From positions 1 to 64,000 of the forward strand of contig QCIR01000004.1 in NCBI GenBank assembly GCA_003216575.1: a stretch of DNA of 64,000 nucleotides. The letters are read 5' to 3'. Positions 8,941 through 18,562 of this stretch are shown here, piece after piece. The DNA comes from Prochlorococcus sp. AG-402-M23 (GTDB taxonomy: Bacteria; Cyanobacteriota; Cyanobacteriia; PCC-6307; Cyanobiaceae). Position 1 is the stretch's first letter. Every line of letters starts with the position of its first letter. The position numbers were made by a program, and so were the translations under genes. The notes below the pieces were generated by a model. That model had not been told where the DNA came from and made no database searches. It saw only the letters and a list, made by a program, of their open reading frames with translations.

Positions 8941-10422
8941 TTAAAACAGTTTCGGCGATGAAGCTCTTGCTCTCCCACCAGAAGCCCATTCTTTTAAAGA
9001 TTCAAGTTGCTCTTTTGCCGTCCTAGAAAGAGGAACTAATTGACTTGTGGCCAGGATCAGGTCGCTTTCAAGAAGCTCTCTTTTTTCTGCAAATGCAAAG
9101 TACATTGCCTCTATAACTGATTGTTCTAATTCCGCTCCAGAAAATCCCTCAGTTCTATCAACAGCAGTTGCTAAATTAATTTTTAAATTTGGTCTTCTTT
9201 GTTGAAGATGAAGTTCAAGAATCTTATGTCTTTCGTTTTTAGAAGGTAATTCCAGCATAAAAATTTCATCAAATCTTCCTTTTCTGAGAAGTTCAGGTGG
9301 AAGTTTATCTATTCCGTTTGCAGTGGCTACAAGAAAAACCGAAGAAGTTTTTTCTGACATCCATGTAAGAATATTTGCCAGAACTCTTTGACTTGTTCCT
9401 CCGTCACTTCTTCCATCTCCACCAAAAGCTTTATCAATTTCGTCAATCCATAAAATGCAAGGGGCCATAGCTTCAGCACGCTGAATAGTTTCTCTTGTAC
9501 GAGCTTCACTGGCGCCTACTAAACCAGCAAATAATCTTCCTACATCAAGTCTTAATAATGGCATGGACCAACTATTTGCGATTGCTTTTGCTACAAGAGA
9601 TTTTCCTGTACCTTGAGGCCCCACTAACAAAACGCCCTTAGGTAATGGCAACCCAAAATCTTTTGCTTCTTTTGAGAAAGCTTGTTTTCTTTGCCCTAAC
9701 CAATCCTTCAATATTTGTAAACCGCCAACATCATTTGGCGATTTATTAGTTTTGCAATATTCCAGTACCTCGCTTCGAGCAATAGATTGGCGTTTTTCTT
9801 CTAAGACTTCTTTTAAATCTTCTCTCCCAATTTGTCCTCTTTGAGCAAGTGCTCTAGCAGCTACTTTACGAATTCTTGATTCACTTAAACCGCTGCATGC
9901 ACTTGTAAGTTCCTTTAGGACTTTTTCTTCTAATTGAGAATTACTAGCCTCAGCAATATTTGATAAAAGTGTTTTAATTTCATCTTCTTTGGGTAAAGGT
10001 AGATCAAGAATCGTCAAGTCTTCTTCTAAATCATTTGAAGGACTCCACAATCCAGAACTGATAATTATTGAATGAGGCTTTGAACGAAGATTAATAGTTA
10101 AATTTTTAAGCATTCTTATAATGCCTGGATCCTCACAAAAATGGTGAAAATCTTTTAATAAAAGGATTGTAGGAGATCTTTCATCTAGTTTTTTCAGCCA
10201 TTCTAGGACGGCCATTGGCTGCTTAGATCCAATATTATTAGAGTTAAGAACATTATTAATACCATCTATATAATCCCAAGTCGCAAGCCTTCTTGGTGAC
10301 AATCTCTTAGAAGAATTTTTTAAAAGAGTTTCAACTCTTTCTTCTTCATTGCTTCTTATCCAAATAATAGGAGTTCTTGCTCTGATTAGTAGATCAAGTT
10401 GTTCATCCCATTTAGAAATCAT
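8941..10422 (-). CDS. Ycf46-like AAA ATPase
   Basis: AAA-family ATPase with a degenerate N-terminal ATPase-like half (about 1-200) and an active C-terminal module. Walker A is GPQGTGKS (268-275), Walker B ILWIDEID (323-330), and a sensor/arginine-finger region with LLRKGRFDEIF follows. The overall plan, and the position beside yidC and rnpA, match the Ycf46 family of cyanobacteria and red-algal plastids, which has been linked to photosynthesis regulation. The substrate is unknown. Confidence 0.85.
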   Translation of the reverse strand: MISKWDEQLDLLIRARTPIIWIRSNEEERVETLLKNSSKRLSPRRLATWDYIDGINNVLNSNNIGSKQPMAVLEWLKKLDERSPTILLLKDFHHFCEDPGIIRMLKNLTINLRSKPHSIIISSGLWSPSNDLEEDLTILDLPLPKEDEIKTLLSNIAEASNSQLEEKVLKELTSACSGLSESRIRKVAARALAQRGQIGREDLKEVLEEKRQSIARSEVLEYCKTNKSPNDVGGLQILKDWLGQRKQAFSKEAKDFGLPLPKGVLLVGPQGTGKSLVAKAIANSWSMPLLRLDVGRLFAGLVGASEARTRETIQRAEAMAPCILWIDEIDKAFGGDGRSDGGTSQRVLANILTWMSEKTSSVFLVATANGIDKLPPELLRKGRFDEIFMLELPSKNERHKILELHLQQRRPNLKINLATAVDRTEGFSGAELEQSVIEAMYFAFAEKRELLESDLILATSQLVPLSRTAKEQLESLKEWASGGRARASSPKLF

Positions 10423-10476
10423 TTATTTATCCAATTCTGGATATAGATGAGTTTATATAATAAGGTTTTGGAAAAA

Positions 10477-11625
10477 CTATTTATTACTCTTGGGTTCAAA
10501 AGGTAATCTATCCGAATCAGATATTACTTCCGAAGCTGAAGAGACACTAGGTTTATCTTGCTGACTTAATTGCTCATCAAGAATTTTCTGCAAATTATCA
10601 GGTAGAGATTCTCTGCTAAGAAGAAATGTTTGCAATCCTTGAAAAATATTTGCGATAACCATATAAAGCAGAACACCAGCTGGCAAAGGGAAGAATAAAA
10701 ACATTCCTGTAATCATTACTGGTGTAATTTTATTTGCAGTTGATTGCTGCTTATTAACAGGCATCCCTCTTCCTGAAAGCACCTGAGAAATAACAAGTGT
10801 TAAACCAAAACTTGCTACTAGAATTGCGATATCCCAATGAATTGCTCCATCAACATAAAAGCCAACATTTCCTAGGGCTTTAATGAATAAAAAACCGCTT
10901 TTGGCTGCCAAGCCAGGAATCTTTGCTTCTACTGTCGCATCTCCTGGGGTAAGAGCATTTACTGTTCCATCAGAGGAAATTTTTACGATATCTTCACCTT
11001 TAGTAACTGACCAAGAAGGTGAAAACTTTGGTCCATCTTCATATTTTTTTAATTCATTTAAATAGGAATCACCATTAATAGTTTGCAAATTTATTTTAAC
11101 TGTCTCACCGGAGCCTATCTTTGTACCGCCTGGAAGCGATGCGATAACTGGAAAATGATTTTTTTCGGTTATAAAAATGGAATGTTTTGCTGTCTTAAAA
11201 GGTTTGGGCTCCACAGCTGCTATTTGATCTGATGGAAGGACTTTTAGATTGACTAAATAAGGAACATCAGCAAAAGGTGATCCCCTCAATGTTGCGAATA
11301 AGGCAAACAAGATAGGCATCTGAACTAATAGAGGAAGACAACCGGCTAATGGACTCCCGAATTCACCCATTAATTTCCCTAATTCTTCTTGTTGCTTTTG
11401 AGGATTGCTGGCGTATCTACTTTTGATCTCAGCCTGTCTTTTTTGCATAACAGGCTGGGCTATCTTCATCCTTCTTGCGCTTCTGATGGAGCCTGCGCTA
11501 AGAGGGAAAAGGGCCAAGCGAATAACAATGGTTAATGCGACAATCGCTAATCCATAACTTGGAACTAATCCATAGAAAAAATCTAGGATCGGGATAAGGA
11601 GATTGTCTGAGATGTACCCGATCAC
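10477..11625 (-). CDS. yidC: Membrane protein insertase YidC with extra luminal domain
   Basis: Inserts and folds membrane proteins, including photosystem subunits, in cytoplasmic and thylakoid membranes. The 382 residues hold five core helices: about 22-42, then the charged cytoplasmic hairpin (45-92), 95-113, 262-282, 303-325 and nearby. Between the second and third helices is an insertion of about 120 residues (135-255) whose second half (203-236) reads like a bacterial Ig-like BIG2 motif ([21 protein letters not shown]). It is the fourth gene after rpmH, rnpA and the PH-domain gene. Confidence 0.96.
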   Translation of the reverse strand: MIGYISDNLLIPILDFFYGLVPSYGLAIVALTIVIRLALFPLSAGSIRSARRMKIAQPVMQKRQAEIKSRYASNPQKQQEELGKLMGEFGSPLAGCLPLLVQMPILFALFATLRGSPFADVPYLVNLKVLPSDQIAAVEPKPFKTAKHSIFITEKNHFPVIASLPGGTKIGSGETVKINLQTINGDSYLNELKKYEDGPKFSPSWSVTKGEDIVKISSDGTVNALTPGDATVEAKIPGLAAKSGFLFIKALGNVGFYVDGAIHWDIAILVASFGLTLVISQVLSGRGMPVNKQQSTANKITPVMITGMFLFFPLPAGVLLYMVIANIFQGLQTFLLSRESLPDNLQKILDEQLSQQDKPSVSSASEVISDSDRLPFEPKSNK

Positions 11626-11709
11626 GGCTTTTAATTTAGAAAGATTGAGTTTGTTAGGCCAGTTTGCCTTAGAGGATGTGTTCTTGTCTCACATATTTGT
11701 GAGGGCTCA

Positions 11710-12120
11710 TTAGTTTGAAAAACCTTGGACATTTTTATCGACCTTATTTATAGGTGAACTTTTTATTTTTTCTAGGATAAAAGACTCGGTTTCTCGAAAA
11801 TTGGGAATTGATCTCATCTCGAGGCGAGCTCCATCTTTAAGGACTAAAACCATATCACCATAAGAGCCTAAGCCTCTTGGAATGGCTCTTATCTCAGAGA
11901 TTTGACTGTAAACCACTTGAGTTCTATCACGACCTAACCAACCACCAGTTACAGATATTCTACGTGTAGTTATTTTATATCTAACCCACAGGGTTCTAAC
12001 TAAAGCTCCAAAAGTAAATGGCAATCCAATCAATGTTAATCCTGCTATCAAATTGATTATTAAATCTCCACTTGCAGGTCCACCTTCATAAAAAATATCT
12101 TCATTAGGGCTAATAGTCAT
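11710..12120 (-). CDS. PH-domain (bPH2/YdbS-like) membrane protein
   Basis: A 136-residue protein with a hydrophobic N-terminal segment (about 20-45) followed by a bacterial pleckstrin-homology-like region (about 50-125) with the typical YKITTRRISVTGG and TQVVYSQISEIRAI strands. Its start overlaps the rnpA stop by four bases (ATGA), which implies translational coupling. The rnpA-PH protein-yidC order is usual in cyanobacteria. The function is unknown; a role near the insertase is suggested only by position. Confidence 0.85.
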   Translation of the reverse strand: MTISPNEDIFYEGGPASGDLIINLIAGLTLIGLPFTFGALVRTLWVRYKITTRRISVTGGWLGRDRTQVVYSQISEIRAIPRGLGSYGDMVLVLKDGARLEMRSIPNFRETESFILEKIKSSPINKVDKNVQGFSN

Positions 12121-12503
12121 TTTGTTAATCCAGCCTTAGTAAGTAGTTTGTCACATTCTTTAAGCAGAGTGCTTTCAGAGTTTTTCATACAATTGGGTTT
12201 CAAAGAAATAAAAGCCCAAGTTTCTGCATCAATATTAATTTTAGATAATCTTAATGATAAGTGGTGGTGGAATAACCGTCGAATTCTATTTCTAGTAACT
12301 GATTTTTTACTTACCTTGTTGCTTATTGATATAGCACATTTAATTGAGGGCCTATCCTCTGAGTTAATCAATTTGGATTGAAATTTTGTATTTGCCTTTG
12401 TAACCCTAAGGACCATTGACGACCCATAGAACTTAAAGCCTTCTTTATAGATGAAATCAAAACATCTATGACCTTTGAGTCTCATATGTTTTGGCAAAAC
12501 CAT
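12117..12503 (-). CDS. rnpA: Ribonuclease P protein component
   Basis: Protein subunit that helps the RNase P RNA remove 5' leaders from tRNA precursors. The 128 basic residues carry the family signature: an N-terminal MRLKGHRCFDFIYKEG-like start and the conserved SNKVSKKSVTRNRIRRLF segment (about 83-100). It lies 41 bases behind rpmH and overlaps the PH-domain gene by four bases. The RNase P RNA gene is not in the window. Confidence 0.95.
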   Translation of the reverse strand: MVLPKHMRLKGHRCFDFIYKEGFKFYGSSMVLRVTKANTKFQSKLINSEDRPSIKCAISISNKVSKKSVTRNRIRRLFHHHLSLRLSKINIDAETWAFISLKPNCMKNSESTLLKECDKLLTKAGLTK

Positions 12504-12544
12504 TAGAAGAAACTTTAGTTTTTAAGTTCTTTTAGAGTTCACTC

Positions 12545-12682
12545 TTATACAGTTAAGCGTGCTCTTCCACGTTTTCTACGAGTTCTGACAACTCTTCTTC
12601 CAGTATGAGATCTCATTCTCACTCTGAATCCAGAAACTCTTTTTCTTTTTCTACTGGTTCCTCCAAAGGTTCTTTTTGTCAT
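12545..12682 (-). CDS. rpmH: 50S ribosomal protein L34
   Basis: A 45-residue, extremely basic protein starting [19 protein letters not shown] and containing [19 protein letters not shown], the L34 signature. The ATG is at 12682 (minus strand) and the TAA at 12545-12547. As in most bacteria it is directly followed by rnpA. It is the first gene of the rpmH-rnpA-PH-yidC series. Confidence 0.98.
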   Translation of the reverse strand: MTKRTFGGTSRKRKRVSGFRVRMRSHTGRRVVRTRRKRGRARLTV

Positions 12683-12730
12683 TTCAATTTATGCCAGTAT
12701 TAGATTAGATACAAAGATTAATTTATCAGT

Positions 12731-13306
12731 TCACTGTACTTCTAAGTTCCAGGTCCCTAAATATGTTGAGATATCAAGGTCTCCAATATTTTGAGAAAAG
12801 GCTTGGAATTGGAACATTCCTCTTTTTCTTGGATTGAAAATCTTCATTACCACTGCATAATTATCCTTATTTAATGGAATTGGTCTTTCTGGAGAAATTT
12901 GAATTAAAGTTTGTTTGTCATTAATTTCAAATAATGATGGAATATTTTCTAAACATCTAGTTCTGCCGGTATATCCTCCAATTTTTACTTTACATAAACT
13001 AAGTTTTTTAGACTTAATTTTTGCATCAAAATAATCGGGTACTTTTAGTGTCAATTTGGTAATATCCGCTTTCCTTTCTTTACCTCTTAAAAACAAGTAA
13101 TATGATGCTCTATCAAGTCTTTCAGACGAAGATTGATAATATCTAAGCTGTTTATAACCTTCCTCTCTATCCCATTGAAATTCAAAAAAACCAGGAGATG
13201 CGGAAGATTTAGGCGTTAAGTTAATGGCTCCTAAACCAAATAGGAAAGTTGAAAAACTAATAAAAAAAGCTTTCTTGATGATTGGTAAAGTTTGATTCCT
13301 GAACAT
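12731..13306 (-). CDS. Exported DUF2808-type protein
   Basis: A 191-residue protein with an N-terminal signal sequence (hydrophobic 12-30, cleavage probably after the SSA segment near 36), so probably periplasmic or envelope-bound. The mature part is a single beta-rich domain with the DUF2808 layout: an ISPERPIPLNKDNYAVVMKI-like core followed by NPRKRGMFQFQAF. Members are common in cyanobacteria and of unknown function. Two cysteines in the mature part (about 102 and 117) could form a disulfide. Confidence 0.8.
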   Translation of the reverse strand: MFRNQTLPIIKKAFFISFSTFLFGLGAINLTPKSSASPGFFEFQWDREEGYKQLRYYQSSSERLDRASYYLFLRGKERKADITKLTLKVPDYFDAKIKSKKLSLCKVKIGGYTGRTRCLENIPSLFEINDKQTLIQISPERPIPLNKDNYAVVMKIFNPRKRGMFQFQAFSQNIGDLDISTYLGTWNLEVQ

Positions 13307-13401
13307 GACCTGGTTTTGAAAATCTTGAGCACTTGAAAATATTCAAGTGCATAGGAGTTATGTTTATTAAATATAGTCGCTAGTTGGCAAAAACTTTGGA
13401 C

Positions 13402-13779
13402 TTATCGGTCTGGCCGTAATTTTTTTGCTCTGCCAATATATGGATTTTGGGGCATTTGCTTATTAGGTAAAGTAACGTAAGCAAGTATTCGAATACATCT
13501 CGATAAATCGCTTTTGACATACATTTGTTGGCAGTCTAAAAGAGCTATTCCTTCCCAGCCTGCTTTTTTTCTGGCAATAGAGGCTGGGAAACAAGCATCT
13601 AAGTCTGAAGTGACAGAGAAAGTAACAGAAATAATTTGATCTGGGATCAAATTATTTCTAGAAACTAGTTCAGCAAGCAATTCCTCCACCGCGGAAGTGA
13701 TTGATTCAATTGTATTGTGATCAGAAGTCGTAGCACCTCTTAATGCACATAGATAATTGAATTCATTTTGGAATCTCAT
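13402..13779 (-). CDS. aroH: Chorismate mutase, AroH type
   Basis: Converts chorismate to prephenate for Phe/Tyr synthesis. The 125 residues match the monofunctional trimeric AroH fold of Bacillus and cyanobacteria, with the N-terminal LCALRGATTSDHNTIESI segment (active-site Arg-Gly-Ala) and the central SVTSDLDACFPASIAR strand. It starts 3 bases after the sppA stop on the same strand, so the two are likely cotranscribed. Confidence 0.95.
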   Translation of the reverse strand: MRFQNEFNYLCALRGATTSDHNTIESITSAVEELLAELVSRNNLIPDQIISVTFSVTSDLDACFPASIARKKAGWEGIALLDCQQMYVKSDLSRCIRILAYVTLPNKQMPQNPYIGRAKKLRPDR

Positions 13780-13782
13780 GAT

Positions 13783-14592
13783 TTATGGCTTATATATCCA
13801 ATGAATTTGTCCATTTCCCTCCAGTTCAAGATTTAATTGGCTTAAGAGATTGTGTATCAATTTACCTCCTGGTAAAAGACCTAATAATTTCTTTTTGGGC
13901 TTACCGAAAGTAATTGGCTTGGTTTTTTCATCTAGGTTCGCAATTTTTATAGCAAGTAATTTTGCATCATTTTCATCACCAATTTCATCTACTAGGCCGA
14001 ATTCTTTAGCTTGTTCTCCAGTAAAGACTCGCCCATCAGCAAAATTCTTAACAACTTCAGTTGTTAAATTTCTTCCATTAGCAACTGCTAAAACAAATTG
14101 TTCATAACTGCTGTCAATTAATGATTGAAGAAGAGCCCTCTCTTCTGTTGATAAAGAACGATCAGGCGAAAGTATATCTTTGTAGATACCACTTTTTACT
14201 GTCTCAAATTTAATACCAACTTTTTCTAACAATTTAGATAAGTTGTTTCCCCTTAAGATCACTCCAATTGAACCTGTGATTGTCCCTGGATTGGCGACAA
14301 TTTTTTCAGCAGCTACTCCTATATAGACTCCTCCAGAGGCTGAAATATTGCCAAAACTAGCTACAACATGACAACCTTTTTCTCTTAGCCTCAAGAGAGC
14401 ACCATGAATTTCTTGGCTATCACCAACTGTTCCCCCAGGACTATCAATGCGAAGTAATAGCGCTGGAAACTCTCTTTCCTCAATTTGCTTTAATGCTTTG
14501 AGAACATTTTTTCGAGTTTCTGCATTGATAGGACCTTCAATACAGATTCGTGCCATCCTTTTTTTGGATTTACGACTCAACGGCCAAATCAT
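13783..14592 (-). CDS. sppA: Signal peptide peptidase SppA, short form
   Basis: Serine protease that degrades cleaved signal peptides. The 269 residues represent the one-domain form. The motifs RIDSPGGTVGDSQEI (48-62), SASGGVYIG with probable nucleophile S86, and NPGTITGSIGVI (101-112) are present, and K138 in GIYKDI is a plausible general base. A membrane anchor at the N-terminus is weak, so localisation is uncertain. The gene is divergent from the EamA transporter gene. Confidence 0.92.
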   Translation of the reverse strand: MIWPLSRKSKKRMARICIEGPINAETRKNVLKALKQIEEREFPALLLRIDSPGGTVGDSQEIHGALLRLREKGCHVVASFGNISASGGVYIGVAAEKIVANPGTITGSIGVILRGNNLSKLLEKVGIKFETVKSGIYKDILSPDRSLSTEERALLQSLIDSSYEQFVLAVANGRNLTTEVVKNFADGRVFTGEQAKEFGLVDEIGDENDAKLLAIKIANLDEKTKPITFGKPKKKLLGLLPGGKLIHNLLSQLNLELEGNGQIHWIYKP

Positions 14593-14645
14593 TCAAATTA
14601 TGCATAACTTTATTGATCTTAAAAAAGAGATTGCTTTCTGACCTT

Positions 14646-15596
14646 ATGTTTATCATTTGGAATTGGTTTTTGATGATTTTGCCGTTCGCTCTTTGGGGAA
14701 CGTCAATGGCCGCTATGGCACCTTTAGTTAATGCTGCAGGGCCTGAGATTGTCGCCTCACTAAGGCTTTTGCCAGCAGGTGTAATTGTTTTAGCATCAGT
14801 ACCCTTACTTAAAAGAAGTTGGAATATTTCAAAAGATGATTTGTTGTGGTTTTTTGTATTTACTCTTATTGATGCAACGCTATTTCAAATTTTTCTTGCG
14901 AAAGGCTTAATGGAAACCGGCGCGGGATTGGGATCGGTGCTTATCGATTCTCAACCTTTGATGGTTGCTTTGTTGGCAAGAATTTTGTTTGGAGATGCAA
15001 TAAATCCAATTGGATGGATTGGACTGGTTCTTGGCTTGGTGGGAATAATTTGTCTAGGCGTTCCTACTGAATTGCTAGGAAATTGGTTTTTGCTTGGCAA
15101 ATTTGAATCAGGAAGTAATTTTGTAAGCCATGGCCAAATCTGGATGATATGCGCAGCAACTTCTATGGCCTTAGGAACAGTGCTTATTCGATTCGCTTGC
15201 AAAAATAGTGACCCTGTCGCAGTAACAGGTTGGCATATGGTTTTGGGCAGTCTCCCTCTTCTCGTTTGGCATGTTTTTGATAAAAATTGGCCTTTAGTAC
15301 CAGACTGGTCTCCATTTGAGTGGACTTTGATGTCTTATTCAAGTTTATTTGGTAGTGCACTTGCATATGGATTATTTTTTTGGTTCGCAAGCCGAAAAGA
15401 ATTAACAAGCTTTAGTACTCTTGCATTTCTAACACCAGTATTTGCTTTAATTACTGGTGGAATCTGGTTAGGAGAGAGACTTTTCTTCCTTCAGTGGATT
15501 GGAGTGGTTTTGGTTTTGATTTCAGTACTATTTGTAAGTCAAAGAGAAAGATTTTGGGGAGATAAAAGTAATAATAAATTAATAGGAGAGGCTTAG
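14646..15596 (+). CDS. EamA/DMT-family transporter
   Basis: A ten-helix transporter of the drug/metabolite superfamily with two EamA repeats (about 10-150 and 165-310); the substrate is unknown. I placed the start at the ATG 14646 because the hydrophobic first helix begins right there. A longer frame from 14550 would run into sppA and adds a non-hydrophobic leader. It is followed after 5 bases by a glycosyltransferase gene and then by an ArnT-like gene, so all three probably form one transcript. Confidence 0.88.
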   Translation: MFIIWNWFLMILPFALWGTSMAAMAPLVNAAGPEIVASLRLLPAGVIVLASVPLLKRSWNISKDDLLWFFVFTLIDATLFQIFLAKGLMETGAGLGSVLIDSQPLMVALLARILFGDAINPIGWIGLVLGLVGIICLGVPTELLGNWFLLGKFESGSNFVSHGQIWMICAATSMALGTVLIRFACKNSDPVAVTGWHMVLGSLPLLVWHVFDKNWPLVPDWSPFEWTLMSYSSLFGSALAYGLFFWFASRKELTSFSTLAFLTPVFALITGGIWLGERLFFLQWIGVVLVLISVLFVSQRERFWGDKSNNKLIGEA

Positions 15597-15601
15597 TTAA
15601 A

Positions 15602-16705
15602 TTGAAAAATAAGCAATTAAAAATTATTCTTGTAAGTACACCTATTGGTTATCTAGGAAGTGGAAGGGGTGGCGGAGTTGAACTTACTATTATTTCTCTC
15701 GTAAAAGGTTTAATTTCATTAGGTCATAAAATTATTTTATTAGCACCAGTAGGATCAAAATTACCCTTTGAAAGTGAAAATCTTGAAATAATATTAATTG
15801 ATGGAAAAGATCAACCAAGTTGGCAAAGAAGGAAAAAGACAGATCCAGTTCTAATTCCTGCTAATAGTGTTTTACCTAAGTTATGGGAAGCTGTGATTGA
15901 TTTATCATATCAATATGATGCTGTTATTAACTTTGCATACGATTGGCTTCCATTATGGTTAACAAAAACTACAGAAATTAAGATATTTCATTTAATTAGT
16001 ATGGGAGCAGAATCAATAGTAATGAAAGAAACTATTAATGAAATAAGTCAGTTATTTCCTTATCAATTAGCTTTCCATACTAAAAGACAGTCAAAAGATT
16101 ATTCCTTAAGTACTGATCCAATTATTGTTGGTAATGGTTTTGATAAGGAAAATTATTTCTTCAATGAAAATGAGAATGGACCGATAGGCTGGGCTGGAAG
16201 AATCGCTCCAGAGAAAGGATTAGAAGATGCAGTAAAAGTTGCGATAGATTTAGGAGAAAAATTAATAGTTTGGGGATTTGTAGAAGATAGAGAGTATGCA
16301 TTAAAAATTGAAAATGATTTTAAAAAAGGAGTTATTGAGTGGAAAGGTTTTCTCCCAACGAAAAAATTTCAAGAGGAACTTGGACAATGCAGAGCTTTTA
16401 TAAATACCCCTAAATGGAATGAGGCTTACGGTAACGTTATTGTAGAGGCTATGGCTTGTGGTGTCCCTGTGATTGCATATGATATCGGAGGACCTGGGGA
16501 ATTGATCGAAAATGGATTTAATGGTTTTTTGGTTAAGCCGAATGATATTGAAGGAATGAAAAAAGCAACACAATCAGTATCAAAAATCAAAAGAAAAAAT
16601 TGTAGAGACTGGTTTGAGAAAAACGCTTCTAACAAGGTTTTTGCTCAACGAGTTGTGCATTGGATTAATAAAGGATTAAGTGAAAATTTCTCTAAAGACT
16701 TCTAA
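15602..16705 (+). CDS. Family-4-like glycosyltransferase
   Basis: A 367-residue GT-B enzyme that should transfer a sugar from a nucleotide sugar. The N-terminal half has a Gly-rich loop after the first strand (GSGRGGGVELTI). The C-terminal half shows GWAGRIAPEKGLEDAV, then NTPKWNEAYGNVIVEAMACG and the EAMACGVPVIAYDIGGPGELI loop that binds the donor in GT4 enzymes. The start is TTG at 15602. The acceptor is unknown; the neighbours suggest cell-envelope glycan or lipid glycosylation. Confidence 0.88.
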   Translation: MKNKQLKIILVSTPIGYLGSGRGGGVELTIISLVKGLISLGHKIILLAPVGSKLPFESENLEIILIDGKDQPSWQRRKKTDPVLIPANSVLPKLWEAVIDLSYQYDAVINFAYDWLPLWLTKTTEIKIFHLISMGAESIVMKETINEISQLFPYQLAFHTKRQSKDYSLSTDPIIVGNGFDKENYFFNENENGPIGWAGRIAPEKGLEDAVKVAIDLGEKLIVWGFVEDREYALKIENDFKKGVIEWKGFLPTKKFQEELGQCRAFINTPKWNEAYGNVIVEAMACGVPVIAYDIGGPGELIENGFNGFLVKPNDIEGMKKATQSVSKIKRKNCRDWFEKNASNKVFAQRVVHWINKGLSENFSKDF

Positions 16706-16711
16706 GATTAA

Positions 16712-18550
16712 TTGAAAAGTTTAACAAAGTCATTTTCACCAACTTATCAACAAAGAAGACGTGGTCTTCTTTGTATTTTATTTATTGGATTTATAGCTTT
16801 TATTTGGCAATTAGGATCAACGGGTTTAGTTGATGAGACCCCACCTTTGTTCGCGGCAGCTAGTAGAGCAATGGCAGAAACAGGGGATTGGTTGACACCT
16901 CAAGTAAATGGATTACCACGTTTTGATAAGCCTCCTTTGGTCTACTGGTTAATGGGGATAGGTTTTTCAATTCCAGGGAATGTTTTTTGGGATCCTTTAG
17001 GGACCTGGGCTGCAAGACTTCCTTCTGCACTAGCAACAATTTGTTTAATGCTTGCTTTAGGAGACACAATAATGAGATATCCCCAAGAAGAAAATTTTTT
17101 CATTAGGAGAACAGCAATAATTGCTTCTCTCGCCTTTGCTTTTTCGCCTTTAATAATTATTTGGGGACGAATTGCTGTAAGTGATGCGTTGCTTTGCAGT
17201 ACTCTTGGAATTTGCTTGCTTTTTCAATGGAGAAGATACGCTAATCCAGAGGGAGAAGCTTGGTGGCTGCCTTGGATTTTTTTGTCATTAGCAGTTTTAA
17301 CTAAAGGTCCCGTCGCTTTGGTCTTATCTGGTTTAACAATTTTCTTTTTTGCTTTATTTCAAAATGATTTTCCTAGGATTTTAAAATTATTAAAGGTAAT
17401 TCCAGGCTTATGTATTGTTTTTATTATTAGCTCCCCATGGTATTTAATTGAACTATTAATAGAGGGTAAACCTTTTTATGAAAGCTTTTTTGGTTATCAC
17501 AATCTCCAGAGATTTACTTCAGTAGTAAATTCACATGGCGAACCTTGGTGGTTTTTTCTAATCGTATTGTCAATAGCCTCCTTGCCTTTTACTCCATTTT
17601 TATTAATAAGTATTTGGTATAATTTTTGCAATATATTTAAATGGTCTAAAAGGGTTATAAAAAAACCAGATAAGTCATTATTTGAGTTTGCATTTTTTTG
17701 GTTGATTTCTGTATTTGTATTCTTTACTATTTCCGCCACAAAGCTTCCGAGTTATTGGCTTCCTGCTACCCCCGCCGCATCGATTTTAATATCTTTTTCT
17801 CTAACAAATCATATTAAAGATGACTTCTTAAAATCTTTAGCATGGAAAATTACAATATTTATATCTGTCCTCTTTTGTGCAATTTTTTTCTCTTCAGAAT
17901 ATTGGATAGACCTTCTAAATGATCCTGAGATTCCCAGTTTTTCAGAAGAATTAACTAATAGTTTTTTAATTGATAAAGCTGGATTGGTTTTTCTTTTTAT
18001 TGCTTTGCTAGGAATTATATTTTCTTCTAGAAAAATATATGGAAAATTATTAATTTTGCAAATACCTTTGGTTTTATCTCATTTTCTGGTTGTTTTACCA
18101 ACTTTTGACTTGGCAGATAGATTAAGACAACTTCCGTTAAGACAAGCTTCTGAATTACTTTTAAATTCTAAGAATAAGAATGAGCCCTTGGTTATGGTTG
18201 GAGCTATGAAACCTTCTATTCATTTTTATACTAATGAGATAATTGTTTTTGAAGGTCGATCTAAAAGTGCCTTCGTAAATGTTGTAGATCGACTTGAAAA
18301 TGAGAAGCGGAGGGGTTGGGAAGGAAGGCCTATATATGGACCAAATAGCTCAGAAACCGCTCTTTTGATTATCGATGAAAGATCAGTTGAAAAACCTTAT
18401 TGGCAAGGATTAAGGCCAAAAGTATTAGGAAATTTTGGGGTTTATAGTGTTTGGAGACTTAATAGAGAGAATCTTGAGAGAAGAGCTAAAGCACTTAAAT
18501 CAAAAGGTGTAACATCTACTTGGGAAAAACCTAGACCAGAAAGATTTTAA
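16712..18550 (+). CDS. ArnT-like (PMT family) membrane glycosyltransferase
   Basis: A 612-residue polytopic enzyme of the dolichyl-phosphate-mannose/ArnT family that uses polyprenyl-phosphate sugars on the outer side of the membrane. The family's first-loop signature is clear: VDETPPLFAAASRAM with acidic D41-E42, then TGDWLTPQVNGLPRFDKPPL. About 11-12 helices follow, then a C-terminal soluble domain. It begins with TTG, 6 bases behind the glycosyltransferase. The acceptor (lipid A, S-layer protein or polysaccharide) cannot be read from the sequence. Confidence 0.9.
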   Translation: MKSLTKSFSPTYQQRRRGLLCILFIGFIAFIWQLGSTGLVDETPPLFAAASRAMAETGDWLTPQVNGLPRFDKPPLVYWLMGIGFSIPGNVFWDPLGTWAARLPSALATICLMLALGDTIMRYPQEENFFIRRTAIIASLAFAFSPLIIIWGRIAVSDALLCSTLGICLLFQWRRYANPEGEAWWLPWIFLSLAVLTKGPVALVLSGLTIFFFALFQNDFPRILKLLKVIPGLCIVFIISSPWYLIELLIEGKPFYESFFGYHNLQRFTSVVNSHGEPWWFFLIVLSIASLPFTPFLLISIWYNFCNIFKWSKRVIKKPDKSLFEFAFFWLISVFVFFTISATKLPSYWLPATPAASILISFSLTNHIKDDFLKSLAWKITIFISVLFCAIFFSSEYWIDLLNDPEIPSFSEELTNSFLIDKAGLVFLFIALLGIIFSSRKIYGKLLILQIPLVLSHFLVVLPTFDLADRLRQLPLRQASELLLNSKNKNEPLVMVGAMKPSIHFYTNEIIVFEGRSKSAFVNVVDRLENEKRRGWEGRPIYGPNSSETALLIIDERSVEKPYWQGLRPKVLGNFGVYSVWRLNRENLERRAKALKSKGVTSTWEKPRPERF

Positions 18551-18562
18551 AATATCTGAATT

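Noticed and set aside
12545-12682. Replication origin near rpmH-rnpA-yidC
   Set aside because: In many bacteria dnaA and oriC are next to rpmH. Here no dnaA gene and no cluster of DnaA boxes is visible, and cyanobacteria usually have these genes apart.
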